NCBI GenBank assembly: GCA_030272155.1 | Contig: CP126199.1 | Span: forward strand, 4,328,501 to 4,392,500 | From: Tetradesmus obliquus | Lineage: Eukaryota; Chlorophyta; Chlorophyceae; Sphaeropleales; Scenedesmaceae | Length of the DNA stretch: 64,000 nucleotides | Direction: 5' to 3' | In this document: in pieces, positions 24,772-34,959 of the stretch | Position numbering within the stretch: the stretch's first letter is position 1 | Layout: each line of letters starts with the position of its first letter | Notes under the pieces: generated by a model | The model's database searches: none | What the model saw: the letters and a program-made list of their open reading frames with translations, nothing else | What the model was told of the DNA's origin: nothing | Made by a program: the position numbers and the translations under genes

Positions 24772-26015
24772 CTGCAGCACGCGTTTGTTGGTGCTGTGTG
24801 CGTAGCTGCTTGTGCAGTAGCCCGAATGCATGGCGGCATCTTGAAGCTGCGTGGCGTGGTGGTTGCGGCACTGCGGCGCGAGGTGCAGGCAAGTGCTGAG
24901 CCCTGCTTGTTGCTGGCGTGGTTGCACACATATATACTGATAGGGCCGGGGGGTTGCCTTCTTTCTGCAAGCAGGGCCCTGGGATTGTCATGCCATTGGG
25001 AGGGTGCTGGTGGTGCAGCAATCACTGCTGCACCACGGTGGTGCACACCGCACTGCGATGCTGTGCTGTTGTTTGATAGCAGTCATACCAGTGCCGCACA
25101 GTACATCTTGTAGTATATATGTGCAGTGTATATTTGCCGGTAAGGCCTGCAGGCTGGCTGCCTTGCAACAGAGGCAGGGCACTGCTGCGGGACCGGTTAG
25201 CTGCAGGTGACCAACCTGTAGTAAGCGGTCACCTGGTTGGGTTATTGACTGGCGGGATGCATCTCATCCCACGTCAAGGCTGCAATGTTTAGTTTTGTTT
25301 GTCCTGGTGTGCAGTGTCGCTGTTCCAGGCAGTTTGGGCAGACATGCCTTGTACTGGTTTGCCGTCTGGTTGCTTTCGAAGCCTCACCGCCGGGTTCAAA
25401 TTTTTGTGTGCTCCGCTGCATAGTCTTGTAAGCGCACCAGAAGGCATGTGATTTCTCCAGTGCACTTGATTCTGGGAGCTCAACTGCCATTGGCCGTGTG
25501 TACTCATCATGGCGCCGAGTCCGGGCATGTCACTTGCAGTGGGCAGGAAGCAGTGGCAGCAGTGTGAACTATGAACCCGCAGGACTGGGCAGGCGTACGC
25601 AAGCGCAGCTTTGCAAAGTTTGCTTGCATTACACGGTGAAGGAAGGAGTCGGGGTGACCCCACGGACCCAGGTCAGTTCGTGTCACTATTTGAACTTTCT
25701 GTTGGCTGTGGTGTCCACTGTGATTCTCGTGTGCTTACTTCTGCCAGCGACTACGGAAGCGTGAATAATGAGATACACGTGCCAGTGGAGTAATTGAAGT
25801 TGCATTTCCTGCTACAGGGCCTCCAACGCCCGCAACCACCCCCTTAGCACAGGCGCTAGGAGCAGCTGTGCTGACATAGAACATAACAATCTTAACCACG
25901 TCGTTTGATGTAAGGATCGGGCAGGCGCAGCGGTGTGCGAACAGTATCACTGCTGCTTGGGCAAATAACCAACGCCACCTCACATGCGCTGCCAACTGCA
26001 GATATACCCTTCCCT
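24772..26015. other. Intergenic between syntaxin and septin genes
   Basis: No gene was recognised. It holds the syntaxin 3' UTR and the septin promoter; no core promoter motif is convincing. Confidence 0.5.
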
Positions 26016-27478
26016 ATGAGTTTGATCGCACCAACTGTGTCAGGTATGTAGGCACAAGCATTTCAACCCCCACAGCTTCAGGGTTGCCCTCGTCAAACCC
26101 CACTTGATCGGCTTCACGTTTTGCAAAAAGCATTCTTTGTACCAATTTATAGCATACTTCACGTCGCAGGCCCGGTTGACAGCCTGAACAGAGTCGAGGA
26201 CCAGGACTTCAACTCCGCGCTTATGGACATCCCCAAGGCTAGTCGAGGTAAGGGCGGCCGTGATGCGTCAATGTTACCAATAGCGTGCGTTGATGCCTCG
26301 CATGACGCGTGAGGCACGCTACGAAGCACAAGGGCTTTTTGCTGCTGCAGCCAACTGCCCACCACAGGACTCAGCAGCCATGGGCGCTAGAACACAACGT
26401 GCAGCACCTTAACTGTGATCTAAAGCTCTGTTATGATCACCTGTACTTTACTCGGCGTTCTTGCTGCTGCTGTGCTGCTGTTGGTGTGCTTGCAGGAGGC
26501 CGGGCTTACCTGAGCCTGTCCGATGCAGGGCAGGCAGCAGGCGAGGTGGCAGTGGATGGGCCCAGCAGCAGCAAGGTGCCCAGCCTGGCTGTCACTGACA
26601 GGCCACTGAACGCGTACGCAGCAGCATCGATGACACCGGATGCAGGCGGCCTCACTCCGCAGCTCACAGCCCGCACCAGCATGAGCAACCAGACCAGCCT
26701 GGACTACAGGAAGTGAGTGTGTGCACAGATCAGCAGCAGCAGTAGGCAGCAGCAGCTGTATTTCTGACGCAGCAGCAGTAGCAAGAGCCTAAATGGCCCG
26801 GGCCTTGATGTGGGTGGTGTGGCAGCACATGTGTGTGGAGAGGGCAGCACTGGCCCTGGGTGTTCTGTACATGATGTGTTTGCCCAGCTGTCTGTGCAGC
26901 GCCAGTGTGCGTGCATGCTCAGCAGCAGCAGTATTGCCTCCTTAGCACTGCCAACGTAACTCAACAGTGGGACACAGTGTGTCATGCGCAGTGTGAGCCC
27001 TGCACATGTTGTCATGATTTGCTGAAGCAGCAGGCAGTGTGTGCCTGCACCGCACCATGTGTACTCCTCATCAGTCGACTTGCTGCGCTGGCACCGCAGC
27101 ACAACCAGCAGCATGCTTGACATGTGCTGCCTGCCTGCAAACACATTGGGTGTGGCTGCGGGGCGCCCTGCTGCCTACTACCAACTGCCACCATGCGGCA
27201 TTGTCACAACACACGCAACTTTCACATCTGTATCTGCTGCTAGCTGTCCCTCTTACCATGTGCTAATATTTTTTGGTTGCTGCTGTTGTTGCGCCCCGCA
27301 GCAAGCAGCTGGCGCTGCTGGGCCCGCTGCGCCCTCAGCCCACCAAGATCTGGAAGCGCAAGTTTGTGAAGCTGATGGTGGTGGGCGACAGCGGCCTGGG
27401 CAAGACTACGCTCATCTCAGCGCTGCTGTCCAAACCGGGAGAGCAGCTGCAGGTGCGGCTGGGCTGGCAGGGGTGGTT

Positions 27479-27542
<64 letters not shown>

Positions 27543-30500
27543 ATGCAGTGGCGGTGTTGCGTTGCGGTGCTGCGCTGCTGTCCAAGCTCGGCGAGCCGCT
27601 GCAGCTGCGATCACATACACTGGGGTGTTGCCAGTTGCAGGGGTGCTGCTGCGTTGCTCTGCGCTGCTGTCCAAGCTGGGCGAGCAGCTGCAGGTGCGGG
27701 TGGTCGAGCAGCGGTAGCAGTTTAAAAGAAAGTCGTGGGTATGTTTGTGGTGTGCTGCTGACCAAGCTGGGCGCGGATGTAGCAGTGGTGTTGCCGGAGG
27801 CAGCAGTGGTGGATGTGAAGCCGTGGCAGAAGTGGCAGCAGTTGCGAGCTGTTGGTACAGCCGTGCGGTGCTGAGAGCTGTATGTTGAATGCCTGCAGGT
27901 GCATGACGGCACCAACACGCCGCTGGGGCAGTTCCTGAAGGACCCCGACTCACTCATCACACGCGTGACATGGAAGGACGAGCAGGACAAGGTGGGCGGG
28001 ATGGCGCAGCAACGACACAGCAGCATGGGGCAGTGGGCCGTAGTGATGCAGCAGCATGCAGCGCAGCCGCACTCGACAGAGGCTCGAAGTCAGGCGTCGA
28101 GATGCAGCAGCAGCTTGCGGCAGGCCGGAGCAGGGACAGCACACTGGCAGCATCAGCTGCCATGACAGCAGGAGCAGCTAGCGTTAGAGCTGCGGCGGTG
28201 TGCGGCATGGCGCAGCAGGATGTGGCAGGCTGGGCAGGGGCAGCATGACTGGCAGCCACATGCAGCACAATGGGGCAAAGGCAACACACTGGTGGCTGCA
28301 CTTGCAACCACAGCAGTCGCAGCTAGCAGTACCCACTGCAATCTTACACACAAGTCACAGCAGCTGCATGCGTGCGTCGCTTTTTGGTTGGCTGGGATGC
28401 AGTCTCACCTCTTCACCACTCACCATGCATGTGTGCTGTGTGCCGCGCCGCAGGTGGTATGGGTGTTCCGCGTGCAGGACACCCCCGGCTATGGTGACGA
28501 CCAGGACATCAGCCGCCACATCGGCATGATCGTGCAGCACATCAACGCGCAGAACACCAAGTGGCTGGACATGGAGAGCGCACGCGACAGGTGTGGATGG
28601 CGGCTGGTCGATGTGTGGCGGGTGTGTCGGAGTGCGGTGTGTGGTGCACAGCACTGTCTGCACTGCACAGGACCGATTGCAATGCAATGCGCTGTAAGTC
28701 AATCGGCTTTGAGGTGCTGAGGGGCTTTGAGTAGCAGGCCCTCTGTGCAGCCTGTGGCTGTGGGCCTGGTCGGGGCCCGAGCAGCGCTGCGTACTGCAGC
28801 TGGGCAGCAAGTAGCATGTTGGCACCCGCACGTCAGCCGGCACAGCATTTGGAGTGCGGCTGTTGTACAGTCACGTGGATTTGATATTGTGCTTGCTATG
28901 CGCATGCGTTTGACGTGTTGTCTTGCTGCTCCACTCATGCTGCCGCTGCTGCAGGTGCATCGACCTGATCGATGTGGAGGACCCTCGTGTGGACGTGTGC
29001 CTGTACTGCCTGCCACCACACAGGCTGCGCCAGAATGACGTGCGGTGAGTGCTTGTAAGCGGCTTTTGCATGGCATCCACAGATCGTGGCGTGCTTACAC
29101 AGCTTGGCCTAGCAGGTGCTGCCTGGGTTGCCTCGCGCCGTTGCTGGCCTGGCCATGTAGCTTTGTTCGGCCTTCTTGGCAGATTCAGCTTTACAAACCG
29201 TGTTTCGTGGTGCTGCTCCTGCTGCCTGCATCACCCCTTCCCTGCTGCAGCTACATGGCTGAGCTGAGCAAGCACGTGCCCATCATCCCGGTCATCATGA
29301 AGGCTGATACCATGACCATCCACGAGGCGCAGCGCTTCAGGCAGGAGGTGGTCAACAGGCTGCAAAACCCAGGTGCGCATTGTGTAGGCGTCTGCATAGC
29401 TGCTGTGTGGTTTAGGGCAGCTTTCAACGAACAGGACTAACATAGTGTAAGGAGCAGGCTGCAGAACCCCAGTGCTGGCCTGCTTGCATGTCCCTCCATT
29501 CGCAGTCTCCTGTCAACGCACCTGCACACTCACCCACATATTCGTGCCGGCTTTGCCCGCCGCTGCTTCAAACCTCATCCTACCACGTACTTTTACCTGC
29601 TGCAGCCCTGTCAGGCATCCGCGGCAAGATCGAGGTGTTTCGCTTCAGCCCGCAGACGCTGGAGCGCGCCGGCCTGCCCAGCAGCGCCGCCATGAGCATC
29701 CCGCCCTTTGTGGTCATTGCCAGCAATGACATCAACCAGGCCGCGCTGCAGGTAACACTGCAGCACACAGCACTGGGGTCCATAGCTTACACTACTGGGG
29801 TCCATAGCTTACACTACTGGGGTCCGCTGCTTACATACATGTACGTTGAAAAGCCTCTCTGTGAACAGCAGGAGATGCAGAGCAGAACATTTGAGCTGTA
29901 GGACTGGCAGCCATGGTTGGGGGCGGCCCGTGTCTAGACATGTGAGTGAGCATTATGTTGCTGTGTGCGCTTTAGCAAAGTGTACCTACTGCAAATGTTA
30001 TTTCTGCTGCAGGATGAGCCTCCCACCTACTGGCCGGAGCGCAGCTACAAGTGGGGCACGGCGGAGGCGTTCAACCCCGACCACAGCGACCTGCTCTTCC
30101 TCAGGTGAGAGCCTGGTGAATGTGGTTCAGCCTGTGGTGCTTGGGAGATGCACTGTGCGCAGCTGAGCAGCTACGGCCACTGCGCACGCTGCCGCGGACC
30201 CTTGCCCCCACAGGTCGCTGCTGTTTGCCGAGGCGCTGGAGGAGGGTCTGTGAACGAGCGCCAGCGCCTCACTCTTTATGTGCTTTCCCTCGCTCACACA
30301 CATACATACATTGTCCCACACGTTCTCTTCCCGCTTTGGCGTCTCAATGTTATCTCCCCTCTGTGCAGGTCGCTGCTGATGGCTGAGGCGCTGGAGGAGG
30401 TGTCTGTGGACAAGCACCAGCATCTCATATTTATCCTTTTCGCCGACTATCTCGCACACCCTTTGACAATGTTATCTATATTGTTATCTTTCCTCTTTCA

Positions 30501-31525
30501 GGTCGCTGCTGATGGCGGAGGCGGTGGAGGAGGTGTCTGTGGACAAGCGACAGCGCTACGAGGAGTGGCGCCAGCGCCACCTGGCAGGCCTGCGACACCC
30601 TCTCACACTTTCCTTCCTTCTGAGCAGGCCGCTGCTGATGTCAAAGGAGGTTCTCTCTCATATAATCCCTCCAGCGCTTCTTTTCACACATACACCTTCC
30701 TCCTGTTTCCTGCAGGTCGCTGCTGATGGCAGAAGCACTCGAAGAGGTGTCTGTGGACAAGCGCCAGCGCAGCACTCTTTCCCTTCATTTTCACACATAC
30801 ACACACCCTTTCACACGGTCATCTTGCCTCCCCGCAGGTCGCTGCTCATGGCTGAGGCGCTGGAGGAGGTGTCTGTGGACAAGCGCCAGCGCTACGAGGA
30901 GTGGCGCCAGCGCCACCTGGCCACGCCCTTCCTGGCAGGCCTGCGGCGCCGCCTGCTGCGCTTTGCGCTGGCCACTGCGCTGCCGGCTGCCGCGGTCGTG
31001 TTTGCGGCGCAGAACGGCTTTGACAAGCAGCGCATGCGGGACAGTGTGAAGGATGGCGCGCAGCGGCTGAAGGAGCGGGTGGTTGGGAAGAAGGCGGCAG
31101 GTGTGTGGTGAGGCAAAGCTGGGACGGAATTTCAAGTGATTGGGCGCGCTGCATGCTGCTGCAGTGGTTTTTCTTGTTGTTTCCTGCGGACCTCAAGTAC
31201 AAAAGACTTGTGAAAAGCGCTGCTTGGCTGCACTGCTGTGGGCAGCCACATGCACTGTGATGCATGTGCCTGGAGAGCTGATCTTTGCAGCCCTATCTTA
31301 CAAGTTGCGTGGTTGGCCGATGCTGCGGCTGATGCTGATGCTGATGCTGCTGCTGCAGATGCCCAGAGCGCAGCCGATGCGAGGGCTGAGAGCGCCGCTG
31401 CTGCTGCGCTGCGCGAGGCAGAGGCTGCCATAATGGCTGCTGAGCAGGCGCAGCAGGCAGCACTGCAGGAGCTGCAAAAGGGCAGGCAGCAGCAACAGCC
31501 TGCGCAGAAAAAGGGATGGTTCTGA
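26016..31525 (+). CDS. Septin with C-terminal hydrophobic segment and coiled coil (527 aa)
   Basis: Exons: 26016-26043, 26170-26247, 26496-26712, 27302-27452, 27899-27991, 28454-28590, 28955-29044, 29251-29372, 29606-29751, 30013-30104, 30838-31100, 31359-31525; phases agree (1584 nt). The GTPase domain follows a basic WKRKF stretch: P-loop GDSGLGKT (136-143), switch II DTPG (198-201), specificity motif MKAD (281-284), and the septin-type WGTAEAFNPDHSDLLFLR near the end. Septins polymerise at membranes and division sites; green algae usually keep a single gene. Residues ~424-442 are hydrophobic after an RRR cluster and could insert in a membrane. The final exon encodes an Ala/Glu/Gln-rich coiled coil ending in KKGWF. 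Exons 4, 8 and 11 have partial copies in the adjoining introns, so other isoforms are possible. The N-terminal ~107 residues are less certain than the GTPase domain. Confidence 0.9.
27478..27541. repeat. (GTT)n microsatellite in septin intron 4
   Basis: About 21 uninterrupted GTT triplets lie 25 bases after the exon 4 donor. On the opposite strand the run gives Asn or Thr homopolymer frames, which are not genes. Confidence 0.95.
27570..27780 (+). repeat. Three partial copies of septin exon 4 3' end
   Basis: The end of exon 4 (coding ALLSKPGEQLQ, up to 27452) is echoed in intron 4 at about 27570-27608 (ALLSKLGEPLQ, donor GT lost), about 27660-27693 (ALLSKLGEQLQ, donor GTGCGG intact) and about 27751-27780 (more decayed). 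The intact exon is the first copy in transcription order. Confidence 0.8.
29454..29472 (+). repeat. Relic copy of septin exon 8 3' end
   Basis: The bases agcaggctgcagaacccca match the last ~20 bases of exon 8 (to 29372) with two changes. The donor GT is displaced. The copy sits in intron 8. Confidence 0.6.
30214..30866 (+). repeat. Tandem partial copies of septin exon 11 with their acceptors
   Basis: Acceptor plus exon start (coding SLLMAEALEEVSVDK) occurs at 30214, 30369, 30502, 30628 (decayed), 30716 and finally 30838, the intact exon. Each copy is preceded by a pyrimidine-rich tract and AG. The copy at 30214 leads to a stop within 13 codons. Those at 30369 and 30716 run out of frame with the intact exon. 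The copy at 30502 stays open and in frame to the end of exon 11. Confidence 0.92.
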
Positions 31526-32947
31526 GCAGCTGGGTGAGCAGCTGGGTGAGCAGCAGGTGGTGAATTTGTTTCCGCGGCTGCCGTGTGTGCGTTGCTGTGA
31601 TGGCTGCATAGCAGTGTACAGTAGCTGCTGTTATCGGGTCGCAGGCAGCTGTCGCAGTTCTATTATGCAGCGCTTGAACAGCAGCTATGGCGGCTGGAGT
31701 TGTGGTGCCTGCACATATTGCTGTATGCAGGTGTGTATGAAGGTGTGGGACCGGGTTTCATGTCTGATGCCACAAGTACAGTTGGTGGACAGATGACGAG
31801 TTTGGACAGGTCTTGTGGCTCGTGGTGATTGGCAGTACTAGTGTCTTGCAGTGTGGTAGAGTAGGTCTAGTACTAGGTGTCTGGGATTGTGCGGCAGTGT
31901 GGCACTGTGAGATGACATTGCCCTTGTGTAGGGATGGTGTGCATAGTGGAGCACAGGAGTAGGGCCCATGGCCGATGGGTGTTTGAGGTGTCTGTTGACT
32001 TTGTGGGGTGATCGGACAGGTTATCTCCCCTGCAGCTGTAAAGATAGACAGTGTAGCTGTGTAACTTCTCAAGAGATCACCCCAGGCAGAGGCTGAAAGC
32101 AGTACTGTCACAGCAAGACCGCAGTCCTGCAGCGCATGGTGTATGTTGGCGCTGCTTTGAGCTCAATATAGCCGCTGAGACAGCCGCTGTTTGGAGCTTA
32201 CAACAAGTACAACGTGCTGTGAGGCACACATTGTACCTCTGGTAGGTCAGGTAGGTGGCAGGCTGCCACACAGCCTGTGATGTAAAACAATGAATTTATA
32301 CAAAGCCAGGATCCCAAAGGACGCTGGTCATGCACAGCTGCGCACCTTCAAGCAATGCTGATGTGCTATGTGCAGCGTACAGAACGTCGCTCCACCTCTT
32401 GATATCATACCTGCTGCCCAGTAGTAGGCATGCATACTGACGATCATCAACTTGGCACCATTGGCATAATCACTGCAGTGGCTGCAGCGTGAGTGTGCCA
32501 TGCACCAGCGGGCTCAAAAAGCTTGCACGCGCCTGACACGAATCTGCAGCAGCCGTACGCTGTGATTCATGGTTACACGTGCCCTGCACCGTGCAGCTTG
32601 CACCTGTTGGCAACTGCACTGGAGTGCTGGGGCTGACAGCTGCCGGCTGGCCATGCTCGCTGTCAGCGGCCATGCATGGCCTGCAGGCAGCGCATTAGCA
32701 TGCGCGTGCAAAGACCAATGAACGACACGTTTGTTCATTTTGATCGGAGTTCTACGTGCAGTACAGTTTGACCTGCCCATGTGATGCATGTGGGCCCTGA
32801 TGACAGCCCGCAGTACCCTACCATATCTTTGTCGCAGCACGCTTGCAGGCTCACCCTATCAATTCTTGTCAGCCTCACGTCTCAATAATAGCTGCATCAG
32901 ACTTGTACGTGGGACAAGCACCCTTATCTCGACCAATCGTCCACATC
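31526..32947. other. Intergenic between septin and deaminase genes
   Basis: No gene was recognised. TGTAA elements at 32037-32041 and near 32281 are possible poly(A) signals of the septin transcript, implying a 3' UTR of 0.5-0.75 kb; this is inference. The deaminase promoter must lie to the right. Confidence 0.5.
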
Positions 32948-34231
32948 ATGTCTTGCTGCGAGCACCAATGCAAGGTGGACCCGCTCCCACGCACGGCCAG
33001 CGCCGTCTTTAACCTTCAGCACCTGAAGGAATGCTGCAAGCACGCGGATGAGGTCGATACTTCAGGCATTCAGCACCCACACGGGCCCTTCATGGAGCGT
33101 GCGATCTACTTGAGCCGCGTAGCAGGCCTGGAGAAGCGCACAGGTACATTTTCAGTACATGAAATAGTTCATTCCTGGTTGGTCTTGCCCACGGTCTGTT
33201 AGTGCGTCTGCAAGGGGGCAATGAAGCGATATCACGTACTAGTGTCACTGCATACACTACCTTGCTGCAGGCGGATGCTTTGGAGCTGTGGTGGTTAAGA
33301 ACGGCAAGATTGTAGGCGAGGGCTACAACAACGTGATTAGCCACAACGACCCCACCTGGTGAGTGGCCCACTCACTGCAACCCTAGTGGCAGCAGCCCAG
33401 CTGACACCAGCGCAACACGGATGCAGCCAGGACATGGCAGCTGCATGCTGTGCCAGGGCAGTACATCGCACACTCTCCTGCAAGCGTATCTTGCAGCCAT
33501 GATGGTAGCAATGCGTTTACGCACAGCAGTGCCTCTTATCCTGTTGCTGCACGCCTTTCTCCAATCTGCTGCCATCCTCTTTGCTGCAACTTGCAAGTTG
33601 GTTCGAATTGGTTCGAAACTCTGCTGCGCAGGCACGGCGAGGTCGGTGCGATCCGTGATGCCAGCCAGCGCCTGGGCACGCCGCACCTGCGCGGCTGCGT
33701 GCTGTACACCAGCAGCGAGCCGTGCCCCATGTGCATGGGGGCCTGCTACTGGGCGCGCATCGACAAGATCTTCTACGCCACCACAGCCAAGGACGTCAAG
33801 GTGTGTACTGCAATATAAAAAACTTTTCACAGTAGTATGCTCAGGTCCATACCAAGGCCAGTCCTTGTCCTTGCCTAGTTTACGCACGAGAGCATAGGCT
33901 CAAGCAGGCTTGCCTGCTTGCGATGCTTATTTCTTGTGATTTGATGTCAAGGTGAGCTGGCTGCGCATGCACTGTGCTTATCTGACAAATGCATGAGGCA
34001 GTCGGGCTTGCATGTGCGCCAAACCAGAGCATGGAGTGACACAGTGTACTGGGTCATGGCTGCGTGCTGCCTGGCTCACATGTTGAGCTGCAGCTCTTGC
34101 ATGCACAGTCCGGCAATGTCTGGCGGGCAAGCTTTTGGAGGACATGGATGGGCAGCTAGGCCCTGGCTACTTGCAGCAAGGCTAGCATTTCCAAGCTCTG
34201 GTGATCCGACAGCAACCCACAGTTACACGCA

Positions 34232-34279
<48 letters not shown>

Positions 34280-34453
34280 ATAAATGTCATGTTGCAGGAG
34301 CACGGCCACTTTGAGGATGAGGATTTCTATGAGGAGTTTGCCGCCGGCTGACCGTGCTGCTGCTGCTGCTGCCGCTACTGCATTTTGTTGTTGCAGGAGC
34401 ACGGCCACTTTGAGGATGAGGACTTTTATGAGGAGTTTGCCGCCGGCTGACCG

Positions 34454-34496
<43 letters not shown>

Positions 34497-34774
34497 GCTA
34501 CTGCATTTTGTTGTTGCAGGAGCACGGCCACTTTGAGGATGAGGACTTTTATGAGGAGTTTGCCGCCGGCTGACCGTGCTGCTGCTGCTGCTGCTGCCGC
34601 CGCTACTGCATTTTGTTGTTGCAGGAGCACGGCCACTTTGAGGATGAGGACTTCTATGAGGAGTTTGCCAAGCCGCCGGCTGACCGCAACATCCCAGCAG
34701 TGGAGTTCATGCGTGAGGAGGCAGTCAAGGTGTGGGAGGAGTTTGGGCAGCTGCCAGACCGCTGCCACTACTGA
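32948..34774 (+). CDS. Guanine deaminase-like nucleoside deaminase (200 aa)
   Basis: Exons: 32948-33143, 33271-33358, 33632-33800, 34625-34774; phases agree (603 nt). The cytidine-deaminase fold is clear: GGCFGAVVVKNGKIVGEG, then HGEVGAIRDA with His96 as first zinc ligand and Glu98 as proton shuttle, and EPCPMC with Cys126 and Cys129 as the other ligands. The C-terminal swap segment EDEDFYEEFAKP...IPAVEFMREEA and the final HY resemble bacterial and plant guanine deaminases, which turn guanine into xanthine and ammonia. The more common HAE is HGE here, so another purine or cytosine-type substrate is possible. The first ~65 residues are Cys-rich and not assigned. The last exon is the fourth of four acceptor copies. 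Convergent with carA. Confidence 0.85.
34298..34674 (+). repeat. Fourfold acceptor copies of the deaminase last exon
   Basis: The segment gttgcag plus ~45 exon bases (coding EHGHFEDEDFYEEFA) begins at 34298, 34397, 34520 and 34625. Copies 1-3 end in GCCGGCTGA, giving a stop 17 codons after the acceptor; only the fourth continues into the true C terminus. Spacers are (CTG)n runs of different length plus cattttgttgttgcag. A long (CTG)n run at 34233-34279 precedes copy 1. Confidence 0.95.
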
Positions 34775-34837
34775 ACAAGCCATGCTGCTGCACTGCACAG
34801 CAGCTGCAGCTGCGGTGGGTCACTGGCAGCCAGCGGG

Positions 34838-34959
34838 GAAGGTCTGGGAGGAGTTTGGGCAGCTGCCAGCCGCTGCCACTACTGAGGCCGCTGCCAGCCC
34901 GCTGGCACCATCAAGTGAAAGCTGGCCTTGGGCAGCTGCCAGATAGCTGCCGCTACTGA
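34838..34959 (+). repeat. Two copies of the deaminase exon 3' end beyond the stop
   Basis: The final coding stretch with its stop (34726-34774, coding VWEEFGQLPDRCHY) recurs at 34838-34884 with one missing base and small changes, and more weakly at 34928-34959. Both lie in what should be the 3' UTR. Confidence 0.85.

Noticed and set aside
27412-28026. Minus-strand poly-Asn/Thr ORFs
   Set aside because: They are produced by the (GTT)n microsatellite in septin intron 4.
31101-31111. Septin ending at the stop at 31111 without a further exon
   Set aside because: A GT donor after 31100 joins in phase to 31359 and gives a coiled-coil tail; retention of this intron remains a possible minor form.
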